Shown: positions 20,905-31,160, numbered from the stretch's first letter. The stretch: 64,000 bases of DNA from Isoetes taiwanensis (GCA_021234155.1 JAJEKV010000003.1:18276386-18340385), one strand, 5' to 3'. Translations and numbers: made by a program. The notes: generated by a model from the sequence alone, not told the origin.

Positions 20905-23900
20905 AATACTCAGCTTCTGCCGTAGAAAGAGCAATAGAGGTTTGTTTCTTACTTTTCCAGGCGATAGCTGTCTTGCCTAATAAGCAAGCATATCCTGATC
21001 TCGATTTACGTGTATCCACATCACCACCCCAATCTGCATCTGCAAAACCTTCAAGCAATAGACTTTCCAGTTTTACACCATGTTCACGTCTGAAGATAAG
21101 TCCATAGTTTAGAGTGCCTTTTAAAAACCTTAGAATACGTTTCGCACATTTCCAATGTCCTTCACCAGGATTGTTTAAAAATTGACTTAACATATTTACT
21201 CCATATGAGATGTCAGGACGTGTATAGTTTGATACATATTGAAGACATCCAATAAGCTCTCTATAGGGTCGATTCATCATAACAGTCTTTTCTTCTTCTG
21301 TTTTCGGACACATTTCAGAGCTGATTCTTTGCCCAGATGCTACTGGAGTGCTAGCGGATTTGCATTCTTCCATCTTAAATCTTTTAAGCATGCCTAAAAT
21401 ATTCTTTTTCTGGGTAATAGCTATAAATCCATTTTCCCTATCTCTATAGACTTCCATACCTAACAACTGTTTCAGTTCCCCCAAGTCTGTCATCTGAAAT
21501 CTTTGCTTTAAAATATTTTTGCAACATTTTAAGCAATTAACATTATTTGCTGCCATGACACAATCATCTACATACACGGCGATTATACAAAAATGATCTC
21601 CGTCTCTATAGACATACACATTTCCATCCATGTTTAATTTTTCAAATCCATGTGCTTTCAAATGACTATCAAGACATACATACCATTGCCGTGGCGCTTG
21701 CCTTAGACCATAGACTGCCTTCTGTAATTTCCATACTTTATCCCCATCAGTCTCATATCCAGGAGGTTGCTCCATATAGATCTCCTCATTCAAGTCTGCA
21801 TTTAAAAACGCCGTGCTAACATCCATATGATGCAATTCCAAATTGTGTGTATTAGCAATAGCCATAATCGCTCTAATACTTGTTAACTTAACAATAGGAG
21901 AGAAAGTTTCATCATAATCAATACCTTCTATTTGTGTATATCCTTTTGCCACTAGTCTCGCTTTGAACTTTTGTGTCTGTTCATCTGGCCCCTGTTTAAT
22001 TCTAAAAATCCACTTGTTTCCAACAACATTTCTGTTATTAGGCCTGTCAACTAATTTGTATGTCTCCGTACGTTTAAAAGAACTTAATTCTGCATCCATT
22101 GCATGTTTCCATTTATCTGACTCTGGGCTTTCTATAGCTTCATTATAGTTAGTTGGTATTTCTGATTCTAACACAGTCAAAAGAGCCGGTATTACCTGAT
22201 CACTTTCTTCAATCTCTTCATGTGTTACGCTTCTCTCGGTTGCATCTCTCCTCATACTTTTTCCAGTCTCATCCCTTCCATATTGTGCTGTATCAAATGG
22301 TATTTCTTCCTTAAGTAATTCCGCTTCAGTTCTTCTCCTACGCCGTGGTACTACAGGAACTGGTTCTATTTCCTCATCATCACGTTCAGTTTGATCTAGA
22401 TGTTGAGTTTGTTCTTCTTGCCCTTCTGCTTGGTTAGTGTCAACAATAGTTCCTGTTTCTTCCTCCTCATCATCAAAATAGTCCACAGGTTCCCAGTTAA
22501 TATTTTCATCTGCATCTTGATCTTGCTTATTAATAAAAACCCGATCCTTATATAATACTTTTTCAAAGAAAATAACATCTCGACTGACAATTACTGCTCG
22601 TTTACTTGGATCATAAAGTCTGTATCCTTTTGACAAACTATCATAACCAACAAAGTAAGTTTCTCTACTTTTATCATCTAACTTCGATCTATTCTCTTCC
22701 ATTATTTTTGCATAAGCTAAACATCCAAAAACTTTAAATTCTTTTGCAGATTGGCGTTTACCTGTCCAAAGCTCATCTGGAACTTTACCTTCTAAGGCCT
22801 TGCTTGAGATTTTGTTTTGCACATAGAACGCTGTGTTTACAGCTTCTGCCGATAAAAAGTTTGGAAGACCCGCATGCTTTAGCATTGCCCGTGCTGATTC
22901 CATTACTGTTCGATTTTTCCTCTCAGAGACACCATTTTGCTGAGGAGTCCCGCTACACGTCAACTGTCTTTTAATTCCTTTTTCTGCACAAAAATACTTA
23001 AACTCATCTGATAAGTATTCTCCCCCTCTGTCTGACCTTAAGCATTTTAGTTTGCACCCTGTTTCCCGTTCAACTTCTGCAAGATAAACTTTGAATGAAT
23101 TGAATACCTGGCTTTTATGGCTTAGAAAATACCATTTAGATTTTCTTGAATAATCATCAATAAATGATACAAAGTAATATTTCCCACTCGCACTTCTAAC
23201 TCTCATAGGCCCACATACGTCAGAATGTACCAAAGTTAACTTCTCACCTACTCGTTCACTTTTCTTCGGAAAAGGCTTTCTACTTTGTTTACCCAACATG
23301 CAACCATGACACGGTGTGTCCAAGCCTTCCTTAATGTTACCTACAACATCTAAGTCATTCAATACCTCATGCTTCTTCATAAAGATTATATTTTTTAAAT
23401 TTGTGTGACCTAGACGTTGATGCCATAATTCTATTGATTTATTATTTTCAACTTCAATACTTAATAGCATGTCTACACTTCTTGGACAAAACTCAAACCG
23501 ATTTCCAACTCGATTTGCATATAATACAATGTTTCCATTATTGTGCACTATGCACATGTGCTTATCAAATGACACTCTATAATCTCTATCTACCAAATCC
23601 GCTACAGAAATTAAGTTCTTCACCACTCCTGGAACACACAAGACATTATCAATAGATATCACACTTCCATCTTCACCTTCAAGTTCTAACAAGCCACAAC
23701 CTTCTACTTTTTGTTCTTCACCATTTGCCATACGTACACATTTTAGTTTACTAGTTTGCATATCTTTTAATATTTGTGAACTTCCCATCACGGATTTTTC
23801 AGCTCCAGAATCTATAACCACATGGTTAGCCAAATTTTCATCGCACAAACTTGATAACACAAATGAATTTACCTCTTCTTCAGGAATTTCTTCAGTTGAT

Positions 23901-24799
23901 ACACGACCTATAGTTGGTTTTGAAAAGGTAACTGTCCTTCTTGAAGCTCCTCTACTAGAAGACGAAGAACCTCTAAAACTTCCACGTCCTCTTCCTTTTC
24001 TTGTACACATATTCGCAAGATGTCCTCCTTCCCCACAAGCATAACACGTACGACCTCTAATACGAGAACAATTTGGCTTGATATGACCACTTTCTCCACA
24101 TCCATAGCATATCACATCCTTCACTTCCTTACTTCTCCCTCGCCCTCTTTCGGCATATAAAATACTATCTCCCCCTGGATTATAATCCCTTCTTGCTTCT
24201 CTTTGTGTGACTTCAGTTCTTGCTGTACTTATTGCTTCTTCCTTAGTTTTTGCAGTTGTGCGAATTAATGAAGCAATATTTTCATCATATTCAGCAAACA
24301 TATCTGATATGTATAATATTTTGGACTGAACAGAGAGTGGAGCAGCACCATCTAAATCCATAAAGATACCTTCCATTTTATCAAACAATTCCACCAAATC
24401 CTTACCTCTTACATATTTGAGCATTCTTAATTCTTGTTCTAGCTTATGTATCTGAGATGCGCTTAATTTTTCATACTCATTCAGTAAATATTGCCACATT
24501 TCTCGTGGACTCATGTGATGAATAGAAGCTATAATTCCATAACCAAGCTTGGAAATAATAATACCTTTAGCTTGCGCTATATCCTTAGAGGATGGCTCTT
24601 CTGAAGTACTACTTGCACCTTCGGTTTTTATTGTAACCTTCCTTTGCTTCTCAGTTTCAGTAAGAGGTCTCACATAATCCCAAAGCCCTTCAATTTCTAA
24701 CGCTTTCTCCACTTTCACCTTCCATGCTTGAAAACCTGAGCCTCCCTTGTAGACTTCAACACCAGCTAATATCGAAGCAGCAACTTTATTGGCTGCCAT
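20891..24799 (-). CDS. Copia gag-pol polyprotein, C-terminally truncated
   Basis: The start is set at the ATG at 24,797-24,799 (MAANKVAASILAG), just inside the primer site; the ORF is open further upstream into the LTR but that part is not gag-like. About 1302 residues follow. In order: UBN2-type gag (GFQAWKVKVEKALEIEGLWD), two CCHC knuckles (CYGCGESGHIKPNC, CYACGEGGHLANMC; near 24,100 and 24,040), protease VIDSGAEKSVM (about 23,825), pre-integrase LWHQRLGH and CHGCMLGKQSRK, and integrase with SFIDDYSRK, RSDRGGEYLS and GTPQQNGVSERKNRTV. RT follows with FKARLVAKGYTQIEG, HHMDVSTAFLNADL and VYVDDCVMAAN, then RNase H with FADADWGGDVDTRKSRSGY and ALSTAEAEYL. The last residues come from LTR sequence, so RNase H lacks roughly its final third. 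Everything before that is intact. Confidence 0.95.
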   Translation of the reverse strand: MAANKVAASILAGVEVYKGGSGFQAWKVKVEKALEIEGLWDYVRPLTETEKQRKVTIKTEGASSTSEEPSSKDIAQAKGIIISKLGYGIIASIHHMSPREMWQYLLNEYEKLSASQIHKLEQELRMLKYVRGKDLVELFDKMEGIFMDLDGAAPLSVQSKILYISDMFAEYDENIASLIRTTAKTKEEAISTARTEVTQREARRDYNPGGDSILYAERGRGRSKEVKDVICYGCGESGHIKPNCSRIRGRTCYACGEGGHLANMCTRKGRGRGSFRGSSSSSRGASRRTVTFSKPTIGRVSTEEIPEEEVNSFVLSSLCDENLANHVVIDSGAEKSVMGSSQILKDMQTSKLKCVRMANGEEQKVEGCGLLELEGEDGSVISIDNVLCVPGVVKNLISVADLVDRDYRVSFDKHMCIVHNNGNIVLYANRVGNRFEFCPRSVDMLLSIEVENNKSIELWHQRLGHTNLKNIIFMKKHEVLNDLDVVGNIKEGLDTPCHGCMLGKQSRKPFPKKSERVGEKLTLVHSDVCGPMRVRSASGKYYFVSFIDDYSRKSKWYFLSHKSQVFNSFKVYLAEVERETGCKLKCLRSDRGGEYLSDEFKYFCAEKGIKRQLTCSGTPQQNGVSERKNRTVMESARAMLKHAGLPNFLSAEAVNTAFYVQNKISSKALEGKVPDELWTGKRQSAKEFKVFGCLAYAKIMEENRSKLDDKSRETYFVGYDSLSKGYRLYDPSKRAVIVSRDVIFFEKVLYKDRVFINKQDQDADENINWEPVDYFDDEEEETGTIVDTNQAEGQEEQTQHLDQTERDDEEIEPVPVVPRRRRRTEAELLKEEIPFDTAQYGRDETGKSMRRDATERSVTHEEIEESDQVIPALLTVLESEIPTNYNEAIESPESDKWKHAMDAELSSFKRTETYKLVDRPNNRNVVGNKWIFRIKQGPDEQTQKFKARLVAKGYTQIEGIDYDETFSPIVKLTSIRAIMAIANTHNLELHHMDVSTAFLNADLNEEIYMEQPPGYETDGDKVWKLQKAVYGLRQAPRQWYVCLDSHLKAHGFEKLNMDGNVYVYRDGDHFCIIAVYVDDCVMAANNVNCLKCCKNILKQRFQMTDLGELKQLLGMEVYRDRENGFIAITQKKNILGMLKRFKMEECKSASTPVASGQRISSEMCPKTEEEKTVMMNRPYRELIGCLQYVSNYTRPDISYGVNMLSQFLNNPGEGHWKCAKRILRFLKGTLNYGLIFRREHGVKLESLLLEGFADADWGGDVDTRKSRSGYACLLGKTAIAWKSKKQTSIALSTAEAEYLVNG

Positions 24800-24817
24800 C
24801 TCCCGTTCGAACTCAAA

Positions 24818-24829
24818 GCTCTGATACCA
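24818..24829 (-). other. Copia primer binding site (tRNA-Met type)
   Basis: Minus strand TGGTATCAGAGC lies two bases after the 5' LTR, the standard initiator-tRNA-Met site of plant copia elements. Confidence 0.93.
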
Positions 24830-24831
24830 GA

Positions 24832-25438
24832 TGAAGGAAACAAAAGCTTTTGAGTCCGGGAATTGAACCCAGATTTGAATACCACAGCTCAATCTTCTCC
24901 CTTTAAAACCCTCACTTCCCAACTATCCACACAGGATTCATCTGTACATTAAATTCCACAAAGAATTGCAGCACATAGCTCTTCACACAAGAAATTCCAC
25001 AAAGGATTAGCAGCACACAGCTCTTCACACAAGAACTTAACCACAAAGGCTTAACACAGCTAAGATTACAGTAAATAATATTCTGGAAAAGTGAAAACCT
25101 GAACCTTTTTCACTGATGACTTTCTCTGATCAATTCCGGCCCTTGCCACAGACGTCAAGCAACATGTGCAGCACAACAAAACCGTCTTCCAATCGTCTCC
25201 CAATCACAGCTTATAGTTCGTCTGGCCGATCTGTGGCAAATCGGCAAATCAACCGCCGAATCTCACACCACTGCCGACTGTGGATGCCGCCCAGCTATTT
25301 CCAACAGATTCTTCCCGTTCGTTATTTTCCTTTCTTAACTTTTCCTTTAAAAATAAAATTAACATGCAAACACAATATGTTAAAATAGTCCAAGTGTTTT
25401 TTTGCAATGCCATGCCACATGTAATCAACCATTAACCA
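24832..25438 (-). repeat. Copia 5' LTR (607 bp)
   Basis: Same length and, by reading, same sequence as the 3' LTR at 20,298-20,904. Confidence 0.92.
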
Positions 25439-25505
25439 ATTATCACATAGGCGTGACAAATACTAGAATCCAACAAACACCTGCAAGAGTGGTACAATAC
25501 AACTC
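25439..25505 (+). pseudogene. Exon 2 (last part), after the copia insertion
   Basis: VTNTRIQQTPARVVQYNS is encoded up to the GTAAGT donor at 25,506. Joined to the next exon it reads on into PYSMQLRQTRNQWIELGRP without a break, which supports both the splice and the idea that the copia element split a coding exon. Confidence 0.6.
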
Positions 25506-25527
25506 GTAAGTGCCTTTGTTTCTTATT

Positions 25528-25557
25528 CTGCAGTTCGCGCTACGCGCGAGACTGCAG
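25528..25557. repeat. GC-rich palindrome with CTGCAG arms
   Basis: CTGCAGT, then TCGCGCTACGCGCGAG, then ACTGCAG, forming a nearly continuous stem around TA. Confidence 0.8.
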
Positions 25558-25626
25558 TCCAACATTGGTCTGCAGCCCAACATTGATCTGCAGCCTCGCA
25601 GCTTTTTACTTTCTTTCTTCGGCATA

Positions 25627-25650
25627 CTCGCGCAGCGCGCTATGCGCGAA
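25627..25650. repeat. GC-rich palindrome in intron 2
   Basis: CTCGCGCAGCGCGC followed by TATGCGCGAA, a compound of two overlapping palindromic units. Confidence 0.75.
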
Positions 25651-25698
25651 ATGGAGATCTATATGGTACTAACTTCTAGTTTTATATTCTTATCCCAG

Positions 25699-27532
25699 AC
25701 CATATTCCATGCAATTGAGGCAAACTAGAAATCAATGGATTGAGCTTGGTCGTCCAATTTCAAAAAGAAAGAAGCAGGGGGAGAAGAAAGACAACTCTTA
25801 CGAGGAAATGATTAAGATGATCAGCAAGGTCATCATACAAAAGAAGAAGTATGTTGCAGAGGAGGAAGAGGAAACTGGCACCAAGAAGAAGAAGTCCAAG
25901 GAAGGCCCTTCAGATTCCTACCACATAGTGTTTAGTCCTGATCATGTGTGGGGCAAATGGAATGAGGTGTGGAACAAGTGGACAGCAGGAGAGCTTGTAG
26001 GAAAACTAGGGAAACCTGAGAAAGGATCTCTTGAAGATTTTACAGTTACAGACTTGAGGAGTGCACATGGGTTAAGGGAAGAAGAAATTCTCAAGGTGCT
26101 CCAGTCTGTTATAGATGGACAAGTCTTTGTGAAAAAGGTCTCAAAAATCAAAGAGGTACCATCCTTTCCAGAGGCCTACAAGTCCATGAAAGACCTCCAT
26201 GTCATGAGGGAGGCCATCTCAAAGGAACTCTTTGAGATGTCTGGAATAAAAAACCTATCTGAGCAAGGTATCTTGGGCATGATGAAAATAACAGATAAAC
26301 AGGTACTCGAAATGGTCGTAAATCCAGGAACAAGGAAAACCCAACACATCTACCATCAAAGGTCCGTGTGGAGCTGAGGTGCAGAGTCAGTGGGGACTTG
26401 GACATTCCTGAGAAACCTACATGGTGAAGTCCTGTCAGGGTTCTCTGGTTGTTGCCACCCAAACTATTCCAAAGACAGCTTCATTGTTTGTGGTGGACTA
26501 TCGAACATACCCTCAGGATATAGACTACTACATCTCTATGCTCTCAAATTGTCTCAAGCAGACGACCCAAGAGTATATCACACTTGTGTTCCAGAGGAAT
26601 ATCCAAAGATCTTGCAGGCCACCACTCAGATAAAGACCAATATGAGTGTGTGCCACGGGGTGCTGGTAGATGGGACGCCTGCTAAGAATAGTTACGTCGC
26701 TCATGACATAACAATTATCACTTATGTGATCATAAATAAAGTAGCAGACACGGTTTACGAGGCACACAAGTATGGTCCCCAAAAGCTTCCCGAGCCGATA
26801 CTCAGATATACAGAGGAGAGCTTGGATAATTACCTCTGGACTGATGAGCTTACCCCTAACCTGACCATTGAGGAATGAGAAGGAATTAGAGTACAAACAG
26901 GTTGGCCTGAAGGGAGGTGCAGTGAACAAGTACAGACTAAGCTCGAACTTGGCTTTTTACCTCGTGGATACATTTGTGCCCAAGGGAGGCTTATCCTGTG
27001 ACTACTTTGTCAATGGTAGGGTTGGGCATGAAGTTCTATCCAATTGCAGAAAAGTTCAAATCTTGGTGGCCATTGAGCAGCAGAAAGAGTTTCTGGAGCT
27101 GTATTATCTTGATGTGGAGAAGCATCATCTGACATATCAAGGGAAGCAAGCACAGAGGGAGAATCGACAAGGTCAAAACGATGCAAAGAGGGAGAGAAAG
27201 AAGAAGGAGGCAGAGCAAGAGTCTGAGGAGGAGGATGCAGGGGATGGCACTTCAGAAGAAACTGTCTCTGATAAGGAGTTCGCTTCAGAAGAAAGTGAAA
27301 CTGAATCACGAAGTCCACTACCAAAGTTGCCACCAATCATGGATCCACAGACTCAGGAGAAGTTGGAAAAGGCCTTATCAGAAGAGGAGAAAATTTTTGA
27401 GGTAAATCCACAGGAACCAGATATACATAATACTTATGTTCTTCCTGAACAAACTGTCCCTAGTCCTATCAGAGCTGAAGAAGAAGATAGGACATCCAGG
27501 ATGGGAGAAAAGGCGATTTTACCCACAAAAGA
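25699..27532 (+). pseudogene. Exon 3: linker and amino-methyltransferase-like region
   Basis: The first part is open from 25,699 to 26,377: basic (SKRKKQGEKK), Lys-rich, then helical (SLEDFTVTDLRSAHGL; HVMREAISKELFEMSG). After a frame change near 26,345 the text reads VRVELRCRVSGDLDIPEKPT. Then (frame 3) CQGSLVVATQTIPKTASLFV runs into VVDYRTYP at 26,490-26,513, matching the GD..xxLxxIPDxSVDLVVxDPPY pattern of beta-class amino-methyltransferases but with the catalytic DPPY altered. Later VDTFVPKGGLSCDYF (26,964-27,005) and QILVAIEQQKEFLE match the (V)LDPFxGSG and GIE(x)xxxY motifs, also altered. Motif IV before motif I is the beta-class order. An acidic tail with EESEEEDAGDG-type runs ends at the donor at 27,533. 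The altered motifs suggest loss of activity. Confidence 0.45.
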
Positions 27533-27647
27533 GTAAGTCATATGGATCTTTTTTATATGGATCATTTATTTAGCATGTCACGCGCGTAGCGCGATTGTAT
27601 TCTTAAATATCAGAAAAATTTGTTAACTTGAAACATGCATTGTGCAG
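27533..27647 (+). other. Intron 3 with GC palindrome
   Basis: Donor GTAAGT at 27,533, acceptor TTGTGCAG ending 27,647; the frame is kept (GA|A). A GC palindrome lies at 27,579-27,594. Confidence 0.7.
27579..27594. repeat. GC-rich palindrome in intron 3
   Basis: CACGCGCGTAGCGCGA, same family as the other cassettes. Confidence 0.75.
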
Positions 27648-28100
27648 AGAGGAGACTACTTCAAATAACAAGAAACTTATCCTCTTCGACCTGAATGGAG
27701 TTCTTATCAAGTCCTTCTCCAAGGCAGAGTACTGTGCTGCACCTCCTTTTCTTGGAGGGGTTCTAGAGACAAAGACCAAGACCTGGTGTGTCCAAGACCT
27801 GGTGTTCACAAATTGTTGAGCCATCTGAAGGACAGAGCCAGCATTGGTATATGGTCATCCATGCTGCGAAACAATATATTAGAAATTAAAGAAGTTGTTC
27901 CAGAGCTGAAGAACTTTGATTTCTATATTATATTAGATCAAGATAATTGTGGGATTGTTCGTCGACCACAACATGGAGCAAAGAATATCTTCATCAAGAA
28001 TATACATGAGGCTTTGGAGATGATAGAAGAAGAAGAAGAGAACAGAACAGAACATAACAGAAATTCCTTGCTGGAGGAAAAAGGCAAAAGTCAAATGTGA
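27648..28100 (+). pseudogene. Exon 4: FCP1/NIF-like HAD phosphatase domain
   Basis: KKLILFDLNGVL at 27,670-27,705 matches the first HAD motif as it appears in plant FCP1/NIF-like proteins, with Asn in the second acidic position (DLN instead of DxD). After a frame change at about 27,790 the text continues RPGVHKLLSHLKDRASIGIW with SS, then ELKNFDFYIILDQDNC, the usual order of this family. It ends at TGA 28,098-28,100 after a Glu-rich stretch. The frame change coincides with a 14-bp tandem duplication. The family removes phosphate from Ser/Thr residues, classically on the RNA polymerase II tail; the DLN form may be inactive. Confidence 0.65.
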
Positions 28101-31100
28101 AGAAAAGGCAAGGCAGGGCAGAGGATGGCTATGGCGTCAAAAAAACTCCTGGCCCAGTGCTCCAGCCGGAAAAACCCTAAAGAAAGATAAAACTCTAAAG
28201 AAAGATAACGGGTCAAATATTTCCTAACCTTGAAATCTAATGGCGTTGTTTGCACAAAGATGGCAATGTAGCTAGAATATATATCATCATTCAATTTCTT
28301 CACTGCAAATCCCGCAGAGAACGACATGCTAAGATGGATTAATAAAGAAATGGGAGTATATTAACATTAAACTCAGCTTGCTCTCCATTTGTCAACGGTA
28401 ATAACATATAAGAACTTTTTTAGCCATGAAACTGATAATGCTTCAGATCTATTTAAAAAGGTGAATCAAACACACAACCTGGAGGGAGCTTTTGGAAATA
28501 AAAATCGAAACTCATAACCTGGAAGGAGCTTTCGAGAAGGCAAAATGCCATAGCATGTAGATGTAACTAAAATACCCACCGTGAGCCTTGACATTCATTT
28601 GATCATATATGCCTGATGCACTTGAGCTTCTTTCTATGTTGCCTAAAGTCACAGGCATGCATATAGACTGTAAGGAATTCATTCCACAAAATCAAATGGC
28701 AGAAGATGAGAAACATGCATTCAAATTGAGTGATACTTGAAGTCATGATTACTGCAATCTGATCTAAGAATGTCGTTTTAAAGCGCAAATGTAAATAAGT
28801 CCAACAAATCTTACCAGAGCAAAACATATGAGAAGAATGGTGTAGAAAACTGTCTGCTCAGCTGTGAGGAGAAACAATGTTTCTGCGGCCTCTGCCATAG
28901 TGAAGCAAGCGGTTATATGACCTAGGATATTCAACTCATTGGATCGGATTTTTGGCATATGTCTCTTTTGCGGAGTAAATACCATAAAAAATACAGGCGG
29001 GATCAAGCTATGGCGAAGTAAAGCTCATTGCTTTGAAAGTTCCGACAGCATCCTGGCAGAAAAAATGCCTCTTCAAAATCCGCATATGCCTCTTCAAAAA
29101 CCATCTAGGGCACTCATTATGCCAGTTAAAAGAAGGTATAAGCCCGATTCAACCAAGAGCTTATAATAGCATGGGTCTTCTGCAAATACAAGCTTGACGT
29201 ACCGTAAAGCTCCTAAAGAATTTTTCAAATGGCATGGAATAGCCCTGATCAAGACCTTGCCATTTTGCCTCTTCTTAGTGAAGAAAGAATCAACCTTGTC
29301 TTTTCTTATCATTTCTGTTGCTCCTGCTTTGAGTCATTTCGAGCTACAGATTTGTATTTGGCTACATAATCAAATCCAATGATCTTGCTACGCAACAAAA
29401 TAGAAAGGAAAAAGGAAGAGAACTGGGCAAAAGGAATTGAAAAGATCCTAATTAGTTCCTTCTATGATGCTCTGGCTTTGGAATTTCGTCCAGCTACAAA
29501 ATTCTCCAAAATCTTGCTTGTTTCGACTGTTTTTTGCTTCAATACTTATCTCGCTGAAACCTCTCTAAAGGATTCGAAATAGTCTGCCCGAAATTATTGC
29601 TGATGTTTGTTAAACTTGTGCTGGCGGAAAGCACTCCCATAACCACACATAACTTCATGCTATTCCGGCATTCAAAAATATGACCCATCTCTGTGCGGCA
29701 ACTTCTGATGCTTGACAACATGTTTAAAAAAACATTCAATCCGGTAGCTCAAGGAGCAATGGATTTTTGTGAGTGCCTAACCATCGCATTTCCTCAAAAT
29801 CTAATTTCTATCATATATGTATCTTAATCTTAACCCTTCATCTATATCAACGGTCGAAAATGGAAATTGATGACATACACTCAAAATGGCTTTAGTATAT
29901 ATAAAGAATCATATATGTATCTTAATCTTAACCCTTCATCTATATCAACGGTTGAAAATGGAAATTGATGACATACACTCAAAACGGCTTTAATATATAT
30001 AAAGATAAAGATATTACATAATGAATGAAGCAAGTGAGCGCAACAATAAAATGGCATAAAATAATCCAGTAAAGTTGGGGCATCTTAGTTGTTGACCTGC
30101 TCGAGCGACTGCTGGCGAAAACTCTATTTGCAACATGCAATGAGGCAACCTTTAGTAGCAATTATCTCGAGTGAATAGTCATATGGTCATGTCAAGCGAA
30201 CCCTACTTATGGGCTAGGAAAAATAATTGTCGTTCAAATCACACATAGCTAACCAATGTGAATAACTAACGTGTGATTGTCTTCAGTAACACCCTTGAAA
30301 ATTGGAAATAATCAATGTGTGATTCTCTTGAACTAATCACATCATGCACATGAACGTAAATAATGCTCATAGCTAATCAAAGCTCACCCATGCTCACACC
30401 CAATTAATGCTCACAGATAATCAGCTCGAGCTAATGACAACATAAATGTGCAATAAAAACATGTGAAAATAGCATTTTATTGATGTGCCACTGGCTTGCC
30501 ACCTTCATTTCATGTCATTTTCTGTGGTTGTCTCGAGCTAATCACGTGATTGTAAACTAATCAATGTGATTTGCTCGAGCTAATCACGCCGCACTATGGT
30601 TAAAACGAGAGAGCCAATATCAACACTGTTTTCTTATTCATATAGAATACATGTACTATTAGCTACAATATCCTTAAGATAGTAGGCGCTTTATTGGATG
30701 GATAGATTTAAGGGCTCTATCACATGATGAAGGGTGGACGTACGCAATCAGGTGCCTAACTCGGAAGATTAGGGAGAGCAAATAAAAGTTTTCCATGGCG
30801 ATAGCGGTCAATCTCGTATCACACTAAGGGCACCCAGAATTAAAATTTTTTTGCTGAGCATCAATATCCTAGACAGGGGATTCCAACCACCAATGTTTTG
30901 TCTGCCTCCCAAATCATCAAAGAATCATGAATATGAGTTGCTTGCTCTGAACAGGCCGAGTACTTGAACATGTCAAATTTGCTTATTGAAGTAGCTTTGT
31001 CAAGAATAGGTCTGATTTGCAGCTCCTTCCTATATAAAGCAGTGTCCTATTTATGTTCTCACCTATTTTCTTCCTTGAAAATTACCACAACATGACACTG

Positions 31101-31160
31101 TGTATACTCATTCATTGCGAGGCATTTATGGGGGGCATTAAGAAACTCATTTATTGCCTA
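28101..31160. other. Non-coding stretch, 3.0 kb
   Basis: No ORF here carries recognisable domains. A 98-bp tandem pair lies at 29,811-30,006. A CTCGAGCTAATCA-like motif recurs near 30,424, 30,533 and 30,573. I see no gene. Confidence 0.4.
29811..30006 (+). repeat. Tandem pair of 98 bp
   Basis: TCATATATGTATCTTAATC begins both copies (29,811 and 29,909); the copies differ at about three positions. Confidence 0.85.

Larger units (their letters stand above)
20298..25438 (-). mobile_element. Ty1/copia retrotransposon, young, 3'-deleted pol
   Basis: Two 607-bp LTRs (20,298-20,904 and 24,832-25,438) look identical on reading and flank a single long minus-strand ORF. The tRNA-Met-type primer site lies two bases inside the right-hand (5') LTR. 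The element sits inside an exon of the ParB-like gene. RNase H runs straight into the 3' LTR, so the last part of pol and the polypurine tract are missing. Target duplications are imperfect: AACAC at 20,293-20,297 and ATCAC at 25,442-25,446, with three extra bases after the LTR. Identical LTRs suggest very recent insertion. Confidence 0.93.
25506..25698 (+). other. Intron 2 with GC palindromes
   Basis: Donor GTAAGT, acceptor TTATCCCAG. The 193-bp intron holds two GC-rich palindromes, one embedded in a larger CTGCAGT/ACTGCAG stem. It also contains repeated CTGCAG(T/C)CCAACATTG-like units. Confidence 0.7.
18416..28100 (+). pseudogene. ParB-methyltransferase-FCP1-like composite gene, disrupted
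   Basis: A gene can be followed across four exon blocks: 18,416-18,428; 19,207-25,505 (split by a copia element); 25,699-27,532; and 27,648 to about 28,100. All three introns have GT..AG ends and preserve frame at the joins. The product order is a Lys-rich N-terminus, a domain with IDGQHS typical of ParB/DGQHR proteins, a helical linker, a region resembling a beta-class amino-methyltransferase, an acidic linker, and an FCP1/NIF-type HAD phosphatase domain. ParB-methyltransferase fusions are common in bacteria and phages; the phosphatase addition is unusual. In-frame stops (19,359; 19,701; 20,059; 26,375) and several frame changes, plus the copia insertion, indicate a pseudogene, although sequencing error may add to them. 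An intact paralogue elsewhere is likely. Confidence 0.6.
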
